A stretch of DNA of 64,000 nucleotides from an uncultured Nocardioides sp. (GCF_947489365.1 NZ_CANLDB010000004.1:310001-374000); one strand, 5' to 3'. Positions 23,439 to 32,946 are shown, counted from the first letter of the stretch. The notes: a model not told the origin generated them from the sequence alone. Numbers and translations are program-made.

Positions 23439-24694
23439 GGCGGTGCCCCCTGTCCCTGACGCTCACGGCGGTGTCGCTCGACCGCCTCGGTGTACGACGC
23501 CGCGGTGGCCTCGGCCACCGCGCGCCAGCTGAACCGCTCGGTGGCCCGCGCCCGGCCGGCGGCGCCCATGGCAGCGCGGCGGTCCGGGTCGTCGAGCAGC
23601 GCGCCCAACGCCTGCTCCAGCTCACCGACGTCGCCGGGGCTGACGAGGTCGGCGCAGACCCCGTCGTCCCCGACCACCTCCGGGATCGCGCCGGCGCGGG
23701 AGACCACGAGCGGGGTCCCGCACGCCATGAGCTCGGCGGTGGGCAGCGAGAACCCCTCGTGCAGCGACGGCACGCAGGCGACCTCGGCGGACCCCATGAC
23801 CGCGACCAGCTCGGCGTCGCTCAGTCCGTGGGTGAACGTGACGTGCTCGCCGATGCCGAGGCTCTCGACGAGGCGTTCGGTGACACCGCCCCGGGCGGGC
23901 TTCGCGACGAGCACCAGCGAGACGTCCCGCTCGGTGCGCAGCTTGGCGAACGCCTCGAGCAGCGTCGGGATGCCCTTGAGCGGCGCGTCCGCGCTGGCCA
24001 TCGCCAGGATGCGGCCCGGCACCCGGGGCGTCGTGGGCGGCGTGAAGCCGTCGGGCACGCCGAGCGGGATCACGCGCAGCCGGTCCGGGCGGACACCGAA
24101 CTCACGGACGATGTCGTCGGCCGAGGTCTCCGAGACCGTGACCACGGACGGCGACGCGGCGGCGACGCGGCGCTGCATGGCCAGGAAGCCGTACCAGCGG
24201 CGCAGCGTGACCTTCCGCCTCCAGGAGGTGGCCGCGGCCAGGTCGATGCGTCGGTCGAGGGTGATCGGGTGGTGGATCGTCGTGACCACCGGCAGCCCGT
24301 CGCCCTCCAGCGCCAGGACGCCGTCGGCCAGCGTCTGGTTGTCGTGGACGACGTCGAAGTCGGCGAGCCGCTCGGCCAGGAGCCGCCGTACGCGGAGGCC
24401 GAAGGTGCGGGGCTCGCCGAAGCCCGCGGTGCACATCGTGAGGTACTCGAGCACGTCGACGCGGTCGCGGAACTCACGCAGCGCGGGCCGTCGGAACGGG
24501 TCGGGCTCGCGGTACAGGTCGAGGCTCGGCACGCGGGTCAGGCCGACGCCGGGGTCGAGCACGGGGTACGGCGGGCCGGAGAACACCTCGACGGTGTGCC
24601 CCAGCGCGACGAGCTCGCGCGAGAGGTGGCGGACGTAGACGCCCTGGCCGCCCACGTGCTGCTTGCTGCGGTAGGACAGCAGCGCGACCCGCAT
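23432..24694 (-). CDS. Glycosyltransferase family 4
   Basis: 420-aa GT-B glycosyltransferase. The N-terminal domain opens LLSYRSKQHVGGQGVYVRHLS (nucleotide-sugar enzymes of GT4 have this GGQGVYV motif). The C-terminal domain has ASADAPLKGIPTLLEAFAKL and the donor-binding ACVPSLHEGFSLPTAELMACGTP-type EX7E motif (split here as VPSLHEGFSLPTAELM). The ATG at 24694 follows GGCGGGAGGG. It heads a three-gene leftward operon with a methyltransferase and an alpha-toroid protein. Acceptor and donor are unknown. Confidence 0.9.
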   Translation of the reverse strand: MRVALLSYRSKQHVGGQGVYVRHLSRELVALGHTVEVFSGPPYPVLDPGVGLTRVPSLDLYREPDPFRRPALREFRDRVDVLEYLTMCTAGFGEPRTFGLRVRRLLAERLADFDVVHDNQTLADGVLALEGDGLPVVTTIHHPITLDRRIDLAAATSWRRKVTLRRWYGFLAMQRRVAAASPSVVTVSETSADDIVREFGVRPDRLRVIPLGVPDGFTPPTTPRVPGRILAMASADAPLKGIPTLLEAFAKLRTERDVSLVLVAKPARGGVTERLVESLGIGEHVTFTHGLSDAELVAVMGSAEVACVPSLHEGFSLPTAELMACGTPLVVSRAGAIPEVVGDDGVCADLVSPGDVGELEQALGALLDDPDRRAAMGAAGRARATERFSWRAVAEATAASYTEAVERHRRERQGQGAPPC

Positions 24695-24757
24695 CGACCC
24701 TCCCGCCTGAGGACGTAACTCCCGTTTACACCGACCCGGCCAGCCTAGGGGTGCGGC

Positions 24758-25741
24758 TCAGGCGTTCGACGAGTGCCCCGGGAAGACGTGGGCGGAGGGG
24801 TCGATGTCGACCGCGGCGTTGTTGACCGCGGTGGCGGCCTCCCCGAACCCGACCGAGATCAGCCTCACCTTGCCGGGGTACTCCGTGATGTCCCCGGCGG
24901 CGTAGACGCGCGGCAGGTTCGTCCGCATGTGGGTGTCGACGACGACGTGGCGCTTGTCGGTCTCGAGGCCCCACTGCTGCAGGGCGCCGAGGTCGGCGAC
25001 GAAGCCGAGTGCCGCGACGACCGCCTGGGCGGGCAGCACCCGCGTCCCGCCGTCCACGTCGAGCTCGACCTCCTCCAGCGTGGTGGCGCCGCGCAGGGCG
25101 GTGACCTGGGCCTTCGTGACGATCTCGACGCTGCTCTCGCGGACCTCCCGGATGGTCCGCTCGTGGGCGCGGAACGCGTCGCGGCGGTGCACCAGGGTGA
25201 CCGACCTCGCGATCGGCTCGAGGTGCTGCGCCCAGTCGAAGGCCGAGTCACCGCCGCCGACGACGACGACGTCCTTGCCGCCGTACGGCGCGAAGCTGGG
25301 GACGAAGAACTCCAGCCCACGGCCCAGCCACCCGTCGGCCGCCGGGAGCGGCCGGGGGCTGAACTTGCCGATCCCGGCCGTGACGAGGACGGCCCCGCAG
25401 ACGATCTCGGTGCCGTCGTCGAGGCCGACGCGGACGCGCGCGCCGTCGTCCACGTGGTCCATCGAGGTGGCCGTGCGGTCCAGGAAGTACGCCGGGTGCG
25501 CGGTCGCCGCCTGCTCGACCAGGCCGGCCACCAGGTCGCGGCCCTTGACGCGGGGGAAGCCCGCGACGTCGAGGATCTGCTTCTCCGGGTACATCGCGGT
25601 GACCTGGCCGCCGAGCTCGGGCAGCGAGTCGACCACCGCCACCCGGAGCTCGCGGAAGCCCGCGTAGTAGGCGGCGTACAGGCCGGTCGGGCCGGCGCCG
25701 ATCACGAGCAGGTCGACCTCGGTGGGCTCCGTCACGCTCAT
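24758..25741 (-). CDS. Ferredoxin-NADP(+) reductase-like flavoprotein (thioredoxin reductase type)
   Basis: 327-aa FAD/NAD(P) oxidoreductase. FAD binding: LLVIGAGPTGLYAAYYAGF (residues about 11-29). NAD(P) binding: [18 protein letters not shown]-terminal FAD site: VYAAGDITEYPGKVRLISVGFGEAATAVNNA. It lacks the CxxC redox motif of thioredoxin reductase, and ELGGQVTAMYPEKQILDVAGFP is characteristic of the TrxR-like ferredoxin-NADP reductases. The ATG at 25741 gives the usual N-terminus; a CAGGAT hexamer ends 7 nt upstream. The redox partner is not in the window. Confidence 0.9.
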   Translation of the reverse strand: MSVTEPTEVDLLVIGAGPTGLYAAYYAGFRELRVAVVDSLPELGGQVTAMYPEKQILDVAGFPRVKGRDLVAGLVEQAATAHPAYFLDRTATSMDHVDDGARVRVGLDDGTEIVCGAVLVTAGIGKFSPRPLPAADGWLGRGLEFFVPSFAPYGGKDVVVVGGGDSAFDWAQHLEPIARSVTLVHRRDAFRAHERTIREVRESSVEIVTKAQVTALRGATTLEEVELDVDGGTRVLPAQAVVAALGFVADLGALQQWGLETDKRHVVVDTHMRTNLPRVYAAGDITEYPGKVRLISVGFGEAATAVNNAAVDIDPSAHVFPGHSSNA

Positions 25742-25787
25742 GGAGGCGATCCTGCCCCGGCGAGGGGCCTCTGGGACAGTGGCACCG

Positions 25788-26843
25788 ATGTCGTCCGCCC
25801 GCCGCACCGCCGCCGGCTGGCTCGCCGTCCTGACCGGATCGGCGCTGGCCACGGCCCTCCTGTGGGCCGTCGGCGCCCCCACCCCGGCGCTGTTCGGACC
25901 ACTGCTCGCCGGCTTGGTGTGGGCCCTCACCTCCCCGGTGACGCTGGTCCTGCCGTCGCTGGCCGCCCGCTCGGGGCAGGCCGTGCTGGGCGCCACCATC
26001 GGCGCTGTCGTCACCGCCGAGACCCTGCGCAGCCTCGGCGCGGACGTCGTGCCGATCGTGCTCGTCGTCGTCGCCTCCCTGGGGCTCAGCCTCGCCGCCG
26101 GCTGGGCGCTGGCGCTGCGGCGCGACGTCGACCTGCCGACCGGGGTGTTCGCGATGATCGCCGGCGGCGCCTCCGGCGTGGTCGCCGTCTCCCGCGAGCT
26201 CGGCGCCGACGAGCGGGTGGTCGCGGTGGTCCAGTACCTCCGCGTGCTGCTGATCCTGATGGTGATGCCGCTCGTCGCCGTGGCGCTGTACGGCGGGTCC
26301 GCCGGCGGCGGCGCGGCCGTCACGGCCGGCACCGACCTGCCCGGGGACCTGCTCTTCGTCGTCCTCGCGGTCGGTGGCGGGCTCGCGCTGACCCGCTGGG
26401 TGAGGGTGCCGGCCGCCGGTCTGCTGCTGCCGCTGACGGTGGCGGTCGTGATCGCGGCCACCGGCGTCCTCGGCACCGTGTCGGTGCCCGCCTGGCTGCA
26501 GTGGCCGGCGTACGCCGTCATCGGGGTGCAGGTGGGGCTGCGGTTCACCCGCGCGTCGCTGCGGTCCATCGCGGCGATGCTGCCCGCCGTCGTCGGGCTG
26601 ATCGTGGCGCTCGTGCTGGCCTGCGCGGGGCTGGGCGGTCTGCTGGTGCTGACCACCGACGTCGACCCGCTGACGGCCTACCTGGCCACGACGCCGGGCG
26701 GGCTGTTCGCCGTCCTCGCGACCGCGCTGGACAGCGACGCGGACGCCGCCTACGTGCTGGCGCTGCAGGTGGTCCGGCTGCTGGTGATCCTGCTGCTCAT
26801 GCCGTTCCTGGGACGTTTCCTGGCCCGCCGCCGAGCGCCCTGA
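25788..26843 (+). CDS. AbrB-family membrane protein (AbrB duplication/ammonia monooxygenase-like)
   Basis: 351-aa membrane protein with about ten hydrophobic helices and two internal AbrB-type repeats. The first is around PTPALFGPLLAGLVWAL and GVFAMIAGGASGVVAVSRELGADERVVAVVQYLR; the second is around YLATTPGGLFAVLATALDSDADAAYVLALQVVRLLVI. This TPGG/GGASG plus ADxxxVxxxQxxR pattern defines the family formerly called AbrB or ammonia monooxygenase; the transported molecule is unknown. The start is ATG 25788. The 3' end overlaps the convergent MFS gene by 47 bp. Confidence 0.85.
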   Translation: MSSARRTAAGWLAVLTGSALATALLWAVGAPTPALFGPLLAGLVWALTSPVTLVLPSLAARSGQAVLGATIGAVVTAETLRSLGADVVPIVLVVVASLGLSLAAGWALALRRDVDLPTGVFAMIAGGASGVVAVSRELGADERVVAVVQYLRVLLILMVMPLVAVALYGGSAGGGAAVTAGTDLPGDLLFVVLAVGGGLALTRWVRVPAAGLLLPLTVAVVIAATGVLGTVSVPAWLQWPAYAVIGVQVGLRFTRASLRSIAAMLPAVVGLIVALVLACAGLGGLLVLTTDVDPLTAYLATTPGGLFAVLATALDSDADAAYVLALQVVRLLVILLLMPFLGRFLARRRAP

Positions 26844-28080
26844 TCTGGCTGCGGGTCCTCCGCCGCCACCGCCAGAGCTGCAGGAGGCCGAGGCCCCACA
26901 GCACGTACTGGCTGCTCATCGCCCACCGGAACGCCTCGGGGGTGTAGGCCGTGCTGGCGCCGGGGGTGAACGCGTCGAGCACCACCCCGATGACCACGAC
27001 GAGGACGAGGCTGGCCACGAACCCGCCCTGGTTGATCAGGCCGGTGGCGCTGGCCAGCCGCTCGGAGGGGTTCGAGGTGCGCCCGAGGTCGAAGCCGATC
27101 ATGGACGCCGGACCGCCGACGCCGACCACGACCATCAGCAGCAGGAGCAGCGCCAACGGGGCGTTCCCGGGCCAGAGCAGCACGACCGCCCAGGTCGCCG
27201 CCAGCGCCCAGACCACGCTGATCGCCAGCGTCGAGCGGTGCCACGGGTGGATGCCGATGAACCAGCCCATCAGCGGGCCACTGGCCATGACCGCGACGAT
27301 GATCAGGCTCAGCAGGAGGCCGGCCTCCGCCGGGGAGCGGCCCTCGCCGCGCACCAGGAACGGGTAGCCCCACAGCAGGCTCATCGTGGTGGAGCTGAAC
27401 TGGGTCGTGAAGTGGATCCAGAAGCCCAGGCGGGTGCCGGGCTGGGCCCAGGAGGCGGCCAGGCTGATGCGCACGGCGGTGAGCGAGATCGGGGCGCCGC
27501 GCAGCCGTCGTACCTCGGGGGTGTCGGCGAGGACGACGAACGCGACCACGCCCGCCACCAGGCTGGCGCCCGCGGCGACCAGGTAGGCGCCGGTCCAGCC
27601 GAGCGTCCCGAGCGCCCACGTCATCGGCACCGCCGCGACGATGGCCCCGGACTGCCCGAGCGTGCCGGTGAGCTGCGTCATCAGCGGGATGCGCCGCGGC
27701 GCGAACCAGCTGCTCAGCATGCGGAGCACGCACACGAACGTCATGGCGTCGCCGATGCCGACCCCGACCCGCGCGAGCACCGCGAGGGCGTAGGTGTCGG
27801 CCAGCGCGAACCCCGCCTGCGCGACGACGATGAGGGCGGTGCCGGTCAGCAGCACCGACCGCGACCCCCAGCGGTCGACCATGAGGCCGACCGGGACCTG
27901 CATGGCGGCGTACACGAGCAGCTGCAGCATGACGAACGTCGACAGCTGCGCCGCCGAGATGCCGAACCGGTCGGAGGCCTCGAGGCCCGCGACGGCGAGC
28001 GAGGAGCGGTGGAAGACGGCCAGCAGGTAGATCGCCAGCCCCACCGCCCAGACCGTCAGCTGGGTCCGACGGGAACGCAT
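26797..28080 (-). CDS. Major facilitator superfamily transporter
   Basis: 427-aa protein with twelve predicted helices. The loop 2-3 signature is present as GLMVDRWGSRSVLLTGTAL, and LARVGVGIGDAMTFVCVLRMLSSWFAPRR resembles helix 4 of nitrate/sugar-phosphate type MFS carriers. The ATG at 28080 gives MRSRRTQLTVWAVGLAIYLLAVFHRSS. The earlier in-frame start at 28218 would run through the operator-like repeats and is unlikely. The 3' 47 bp lie opposite the AbrB-family gene. The substrate is unknown. Confidence 0.87.
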   Translation of the reverse strand: MRSRRTQLTVWAVGLAIYLLAVFHRSSLAVAGLEASDRFGISAAQLSTFVMLQLLVYAAMQVPVGLMVDRWGSRSVLLTGTALIVVAQAGFALADTYALAVLARVGVGIGDAMTFVCVLRMLSSWFAPRRIPLMTQLTGTLGQSGAIVAAVPMTWALGTLGWTGAYLVAAGASLVAGVVAFVVLADTPEVRRLRGAPISLTAVRISLAASWAQPGTRLGFWIHFTTQFSSTTMSLLWGYPFLVRGEGRSPAEAGLLLSLIIVAVMASGPLMGWFIGIHPWHRSTLAISVVWALAATWAVVLLWPGNAPLALLLLLMVVVGVGGPASMIGFDLGRTSNPSERLASATGLINQGGFVASLVLVVVIGVVLDAFTPGASTAYTPEAFRWAMSSQYVLWGLGLLQLWRWRRRTRSQIRALGGGPGNVPGTA

Positions 28081-28170
28081 GGGCACTCGCGTCAGGGTAC
28101 GGCGTCCTCGCGGCCGGGCTGGATTCGGCGGGGGTGGGGCGGGGGCTGGGCACGCACCGTGCGGCGCGCG

Positions 28171-28257
28171 GCTCACCACGCTAGGTGGGCGAGCACACGG
28201 TGAGCGAGGCGAGCTCACCGCGCTGACCTCGGGCTGACCTACCTACCCTGGTGAGCG
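28171..28257. promoter_or_regulatory. Four alternating GCTCACC/GGTGAGC boxes
   Basis: The 215-bp divergent gap 28081-28295 has GCTCACC at 28171 and 28213 and GGTGAGC at 28199 and 28250-28256. The pair at 28199-28219 is a perfect 7-7-7 inverted repeat. The boxes sit just upstream of the hypothetical gene at 28296 and upstream of the MFS gene, so an operator for an unidentified dimeric regulator is likely. Confidence 0.6.
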
Positions 28258-28295
28258 ACGGGCTGGAGTGTCGACCAGTCCAGGAGAGGAAAGCC

Positions 28296-28910
28296 ATGGG
28301 ACCCGCCGACGCCCTGCTCAGGGCGGCCACCGCCGATGGCACGGACGTCCCGGGGACGCCGTACAGCCTGCGTCTCGAGGGGCTCCGGGTGCCTCAGGAC
28401 GGCGGACCGGCCCACGTCAGCTGGACCTACCGCGACCCGACGGGCGAGACCGACCGGGTCCCCGGCACCACGGAGGTGCGGCTCACGGACGACCCGCGCA
28501 CCCAGTGGCGGGCGGCGCAGCTCGACGCAGCCCACGCCTACCAACGACACCTCGACCTCGACACCCGCCCCGGCGAGCCGTACGTCCCGGTCCGATTCGA
28601 GATCGACGAAGCGTGGCACCTGCTGCTGGAGCACCTGGGGCGGAGGCACCGGGTGGTGGAGTCCGACGGCGTCCTGCGGGTCGGTGAGCACGGGCGGCTC
28701 CGTGTCGACCGCGAGGCGTGGGCGGCCTACCTCAACCAGTTCGCCGACGACACCGGCACGGGCCCCGAGGAAAATCCCGACGGCTGGGTCCCGTGCGCTG
28801 TGCCCCTCGTGGACGGACTCCCGCTGTGGGCCGACGACGAGCTGACCGAGTCACTCGGCGCCTGGGGCAACGGCCGCGTCGTCGGTCGCGAGATCGTGAC
28901 GGACTCCTAG
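28296..28910 (+). CDS. Hypothetical protein
   Basis: 204-aa soluble, acidic protein I do not recognise. There is no signal peptide, membrane segment or known catalytic motif. It alternates charged beta-like segments (SWTYRDPTGETDRV, RFEIDEAWHLLLEHLG) and ends with VPLVDGLPLWADDEL. The ATG at 28296 is chosen because AGGAGAGG lies about 6 nt upstream; an in-frame start at 28251 would overlap the GGTGAGC box. It converges on the TlpA-like gene. Function cannot be inferred, though its promoter seems to be regulated. Confidence 0.7.
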   Translation: MGPADALLRAATADGTDVPGTPYSLRLEGLRVPQDGGPAHVSWTYRDPTGETDRVPGTTEVRLTDDPRTQWRAAQLDAAHAYQRHLDLDTRPGEPYVPVRFEIDEAWHLLLEHLGRRHRVVESDGVLRVGEHGRLRVDREAWAAYLNQFADDTGTGPEENPDGWVPCAVPLVDGLPLWADDELTESLGAWGNGRVVGREIVTDS

Positions 28911-29009
28911 CGGCACCAGCAGTGTCGCCGGAGTCCGCGACCTCACGACCTCCTCCGGTCCGTGCCCACGACCGAAAGCCGTCCCGCGGCCGGCCCGCCA
29001 CACCGACTC

Positions 29010-29699
29010 CTACTGGTGCTTCACTCCTGCCGGCGCCGTGGGGCCGGGCCCCGGCAGGACGTCCGACACGATGTCCTCCAGCTGCTCGACCGACTCGATG
29101 ACGACGAACCGGCGGTCGACCACCCTCCCCGACGCGTCGATCACCATCAGCAGAGGGAGCTTGTTGAGGAACGGGATCGGGTCGAGCGCGTTGATGTCCC
29201 CCGCAGGGTCGGACAGCTGTGGGTACGTGGCACCGGCCGCTGCGAGGAAGTCCATCGCACGGTCTGCCTGGGGGTCCTGGTAATCGATCCCCAGTACGGG
29301 GACACGCTCCCCGTGCTCGTCGTGGAAGTCCTGGAGAACGGGCACCTCGGTAGCGCACGCTTCACACCACTGAGCCCACACGCTGATGACCCGCGGCCCC
29401 CTCAGGGTGGATAGGTCCACGGCTCGGCCTCCGCCGAAACACTCGGGGACGACCTCGGGGAGTCGGTCTCCACCCGGAGTCCTACCGCCATCAGGCTCGG
29501 GCGCTGGACACGGTTCGATCCCCGCTCGTTCCTTGGCTTCGCGCAGTTCAGGCGTGTCGACCTGCACCTCCGGGGGCCCGGTGAACGGCAGGGTCCAGTC
29601 TCGGTCGCCGCCCGACGAACAGGCCGAGACAGACATCGCTGCCACGACCGACGCGACCACCCACCGGACCACGGACGGGACGCCGGACCTGCGAGTCAC
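29010..29699 (-). CDS. TlpA-like thioredoxin-fold lipoprotein
   Basis: 229-aa exported protein. The signal ends at a lipobox (SVSAC, Cys27), so it should be anchored outside the membrane. A linker of about 60 residues precedes a thioredoxin-like domain with the redox pair Cys112/Cys115 (WAQWCEAC), cis-Pro region LNKLPLLMVID and GIDYQDP. It resembles TlpA/ResA thiol-disulfide proteins for exported substrates or cytochrome c maturation, but no such partner genes are nearby. The GTG at 29699 has only a weak ribosome-binding site. Codon choice looks less GC3-extreme than its neighbours, which might mean transfer. Confidence 0.83.
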   Translation of the reverse strand: MTRRSGVPSVVRWVVASVVAAMSVSACSSGGDRDWTLPFTGPPEVQVDTPELREAKERAGIEPCPAPEPDGGRTPGGDRLPEVVPECFGGGRAVDLSTLRGPRVISVWAQWCEACATEVPVLQDFHDEHGERVPVLGIDYQDPQADRAMDFLAAAGATYPQLSDPAGDINALDPIPFLNKLPLLMVIDASGRVVDRRFVVIESVEQLEDIVSDVLPGPGPTAPAGVKHQ

Positions 29700-29751
29700 G
29701 TCTTGACCCCGCCCCGACCCGACGTCCGTGACGCCGGCTCACTCATGACGG

Positions 29752-30303
29752 TCAGTCGTCGTCCTCGTCGAGAAGGCCCTCGCGCTCGGCCTCGGCGACG
29801 ATCTCCCGCAGCTTCGTGAGGCTGCCGCAGTCGTCGTCGATCAGCGCGTTGCGGGCCTCGGCGAACGTCCGGCCCAGCTCGGCGCGCTCACGGTCGGAGA
29901 CCCCGTCGCGGGCGGGGTTGAGGATGGTGAGCTCCTCCTCGGTGAGGTGGTGGTTCACCGCGGTGGCGAGCGCCTCGACGGCGTCGTCGAAGGCCTGGGT
30001 GTCGGTGCCCTTGAGCTCGAGGACGGCGAGCAGCGCCTCGTGGCCCTCGGCGTGCTCCTCCTCGCCGTGCTCCGCCTCGTGCTCGCTGACCGCCTCGCGC
30101 TTCTTGAGGCGGGGGTAGACGTGCTCCTCCTCGGCCCGGGCGTGGGCGACGTGGAGGGTCGAGAAGGCACGGCGGACGGCGTCACGGTCGGAGGTGGCGT
30201 CCCGGAGGTCGCGCAGGAGGGTCTCGAAGCGGCGGTGGTCGTCGAGGATCAGGTCGACGACGTCGCCCTCGATCGGGCGGCCCAGGTCGATGGAGGTGCT
30301 CAT
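29752..30303 (-). CDS. Hemerythrin domain-containing protein
   Basis: 183-aa cytoplasmic four-helix protein with histidine/glutamate ligands spaced as in the HHE hemerythrin family: LDDHRRFE, HVAHARAEEEHVYP, EGHEALL and NHHLTEEELTILNP. Such proteins bind a di-iron centre and are linked to oxygen or NO sensing and iron handling. An extra His/Glu-rich stretch (SEHEAEHGEEEHAEGHE) sits in the middle. TACGCT (30311-30316) ends 7 nt before the ATG, suggesting leaderless expression. Confidence 0.9.
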   Translation of the reverse strand: MSTSIDLGRPIEGDVVDLILDDHRRFETLLRDLRDATSDRDAVRRAFSTLHVAHARAEEEHVYPRLKKREAVSEHEAEHGEEEHAEGHEALLAVLELKGTDTQAFDDAVEALATAVNHHLTEEELTILNPARDGVSDRERAELGRTFAEARNALIDDDCGSLTKLREIVAEAEREGLLDEDDD

Positions 30304-30310
30304 GTGACGG

Positions 30311-30316
30311 AGCGTA
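30311..30316 (-). promoter_or_regulatory. Probable -10 element of the hemerythrin gene (leaderless type)
   Basis: TACGCT on the minus strand, 7 nt before the ATG at 30303. Confidence 0.5.
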
Positions 30317-30334
30317 CGGGTCAGCCCGCGCGCG

Positions 30335-30775
30335 TCAGTCGAGGCAGAACTCGTTGCCCTCGGGGTCGGTCATCACGAGGAAGCCCGCCTCCATGCGTCC
30401 GTCCGGGTCCGTGCGGCTCACTCGGGTCGCCCCCAGGCTCCTCACCCGCTCCGCCTCGACCTCCAGCGCCTCCATCCGCTCCTCGCCGGTGAGCCCCGGG
30501 GCGGCGCGGACGTCCAGGTGCAGGCGGTTCTTGACCGACTTGGACTCCGGGACGCGTTGGAAGAACAGACGGGGCCCCACGCCGTCGGGGTCACTGCACG
30601 CCGATCGGGAGTTCCACTCCGACTGCGGCACGCCCCACGCCTCGAGCGCGGCGGGCCAGGAGTCGAACCCGGGCGGCGGCGGGTCGACGACGTAGCCGAG
30701 CGCCTCGGCCCAGAACGCCGACAGCGCCGCCGGGTCGGCGCAGTCGACGGTCACCTGCACCGCCCGGACGGTCAC
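30335..30775 (-). CDS. VOC-family (glyoxalase-like) protein
   Basis: 146-aa single-domain vicinal-oxygen-chelate protein. It has the usual beta-alpha-beta-beta-beta start ([23 protein letters not shown]), a HLDVRA ligand segment and the C-terminal [13 protein letters not shown] with its Glu ligand. It resembles the glyoxalase_6 group; the reaction is unknown. The GTG at 30775 overlaps the uvrB stop (GTGA), so it is translationally coupled to uvrB, an association that may be only positional. Confidence 0.88.
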   Translation of the reverse strand: MTVRAVQVTVDCADPAALSAFWAEALGYVVDPPPPGFDSWPAALEAWGVPQSEWNSRSACSDPDGVGPRLFFQRVPESKSVKNRLHLDVRAAPGLTGEERMEALEVEAERVRSLGATRVSRTDPDGRMEAGFLVMTDPEGNEFCLD

Positions 30776-32898
30776 TTCATCGCCTCCATCATCTGACGCA
30801 GCTCCTTCTTCAGGTCGCCGATCTCGTCGCGCAGGCGGGCGGCGACCTCGAACTGCAGCTCCGCCGCGGCGGCGTGCATCTGGGTGGTGAGGTCCTGCAC
30901 GAGGTTCGCCAGGTCCGCGGTCGGCATGTCGCTGGGCGGCGGGGCCTCGCCGTTGGCGCGGCTGAGGGCCGGGACCGGCTGCCGGGCCTTCGCCTTCACG
31001 CCGCCGGCGCGGGAGTTGGCCTCCGTGCCGGCCCAGGTCTCCAGCAGGGCCTGGGTGTTCTCGTCCTCGCGGGCGAGCATGTCGGTGATGTCCGCGATCT
31101 TCTTGCGCAGCGGCTGCGGGTCGACGCCGTGCGCCGTGTTGTAGGCGACCTGCTTCTCGCGGCGGCGGTTGGTCTCGTCGATCGCCGAGGCCATGGACGG
31201 CGTGACCGTGTCGGCGTACATCAGCACCTGGCCCGACACGTTGCGGGCGGCGCGGCCGATGGTCTGGATCAGCGACTTGTCGGAGCGGAGGAAGCCCTCC
31301 TTGTCGGCGTCCAGGATCGCGACCAGGGACACCTCCGGCAGGTCGAGGCCCTCGCGCAGCAGGTTGATCCCGACCAGGACGTCGTAGCTGCCGAGGCGCA
31401 GGTCCCTCAGCAGCTCGATCCGCTTCAGGGTGTCGACCTCGGAGTGCAGGTAGCGGCAGCGGACGTCGTGGTCGAGCAGGTAGTCGGTGAGGTCCTCCGA
31501 CATCTTCTTGGTCAGGGTCGTCACCAGGACGCGCTCGTTCTTGTCGGTGCGGTCCCGGATCTCGGCCATCAGGTCGTCGATCTGCCCCTTGGTGGGCTTG
31601 ACGATGACCTCGGGGTCGATCAGGCCGGTGGGGCGGATGATCTGCTCGACGACGTCGCCGCCCACCTTGTCGAGCTCGTAGTCGCCCGGCGTCGCCGAGA
31701 GGTAGATCGTCTGGCCGATCCGCTCGAGGAACTCCTCCCAGCGCAGCGGCCGGTTGTCCATCGCGCTCGGGAGCCGGAACCCGTGCTCCACCAGGTTCCG
31801 CTTGCGGGACATGTCGCCCTCGTACATGCCGCCGATCTGCGGCACCGCCACGTGGGACTCGTCGACGACGAGCAGGAAGTCCTCGGGGAAGTAGTCGAGC
31901 AGCGTGTTCGGCGCGGAGCCGCGAGAGCGCCCGTCCATGTGCATCGAGTAGTTCTCGATGCCGGCGCAGGAGCCGACCTGGCGCATCATCTCGATGTCGT
32001 ACGTCGTCCGCATCCGCAGGCGCTGGGCCTCCAGGAGCTTGCCCTGGGCCTCGAAGACCGCGAGCTGCTCGGCGAGCTCGGCCTCGATGCCGCGGACGGC
32101 GCGCTCCATCCGCTCCGGGCCGGCCACGTAGTGGCTGGCCGGGAAGACGTAGAGCTCCTGGTCCTCGGTGATGACCTCCCCCGTGACGGCGTGCAGGGTC
32201 ATCAGCCGCTCGACCTCGTCACCGAAGAACTCGACCCGGACCGCGTGCTCCTCGTACATCGGGAAGATCTCGAGGGTGTCGCCGCGGACGCGGAAGGTGC
32301 CGCGGGTGAACGACATGTCGTTGCGGGTGTACTGGATCTCGACGAGCCGTCGCAGCAGGGTGTCGCGGTCGCGCTCCTCCCCCACCTTGAGCCGCACCAT
32401 GCGGTCGACGTACTCCTGCGGCGTGCCGAGGCCGTAGATGCAGGACACCGTCGAGACGACGATGACGTCGCGGCGCGTGAGCAGCGAGTTGGTCGCCGAG
32501 TGCCGCAGGCGCTCGACCTCCTCGTTGATGGAGGAGTCCTTCTCGATGTAGGTGTCGGTCTGCGGGACGTACGCCTCGGGCTGGTAGTAGTCGTAGTAGG
32601 AGACGAAGTACTCCACCGCGTTGTCCGGGAAGAGCTGCCGCAGCTCGTTCGCGAACTGCGCCGCGAGGGTCTTGTTCGGCTGCATCACCAGCAGCGGTCG
32701 CTGGACCTGCTCCGCGACCCAGGCTACCGTCGCGGTCTTGCCGGTGCCGGTCGCGCCCAGCAGGACGACGTCGTGGGTGCCGCCGTCGATGCGCTTGCTG
32801 ATCTCGGTGATGGCGGCGGGTTGGTCGCCGGCCGGCTGGTAGTCGGAGACCACGTGGAACGGCGCCACACGGCGCTCGAGGTCGGTGACGGGTCGCAT
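30772..32898 (-). CDS. uvrB: Excinuclease ABC subunit B
   Basis: 708-aa DNA helicase-like subunit of nucleotide excision repair. Walker A is [12 protein letters not shown] (near residue 45), the DNA-gripping beta-hairpin is [17 protein letters not shown] ([16 protein letters not shown]), the DExx box is VVDESHV, and the helicase C-terminal motif is QTIGRAARN. The C-terminal UVR motif ([20 protein letters not shown]) binds UvrC. The ATG at 32898 is chosen over a long noise extension. TAGATT (32906-32911) ends 7 nt upstream, so the transcript is probably leaderless. No SOS box was seen in the 61-bp divergent promoter region. Confidence 0.98.
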   Translation of the reverse strand: MRPVTDLERRVAPFHVVSDYQPAGDQPAAITEISKRIDGGTHDVVLLGATGTGKTATVAWVAEQVQRPLLVMQPNKTLAAQFANELRQLFPDNAVEYFVSYYDYYQPEAYVPQTDTYIEKDSSINEEVERLRHSATNSLLTRRDVIVVSTVSCIYGLGTPQEYVDRMVRLKVGEERDRDTLLRRLVEIQYTRNDMSFTRGTFRVRGDTLEIFPMYEEHAVRVEFFGDEVERLMTLHAVTGEVITEDQELYVFPASHYVAGPERMERAVRGIEAELAEQLAVFEAQGKLLEAQRLRMRTTYDIEMMRQVGSCAGIENYSMHMDGRSRGSAPNTLLDYFPEDFLLVVDESHVAVPQIGGMYEGDMSRKRNLVEHGFRLPSAMDNRPLRWEEFLERIGQTIYLSATPGDYELDKVGGDVVEQIIRPTGLIDPEVIVKPTKGQIDDLMAEIRDRTDKNERVLVTTLTKKMSEDLTDYLLDHDVRCRYLHSEVDTLKRIELLRDLRLGSYDVLVGINLLREGLDLPEVSLVAILDADKEGFLRSDKSLIQTIGRAARNVSGQVLMYADTVTPSMASAIDETNRRREKQVAYNTAHGVDPQPLRKKIADITDMLAREDENTQALLETWAGTEANSRAGGVKAKARQPVPALSRANGEAPPPSDMPTADLANLVQDLTTQMHAAAAELQFEVAARLRDEIGDLKKELRQMMEAMK

Positions 32899-32905
32899 GC
32901 GACTC

Positions 32906-32911
32906 AATCTA
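32906..32911 (-). promoter_or_regulatory. Probable -10 element of uvrB (leaderless type)
   Basis: TAGATT on the minus strand, 7 nt before the uvrB ATG. Confidence 0.55.
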
Positions 32912-32946
32912 CGACCGACCGCCGACAGCGGCTCCCGGCCCGGTCC

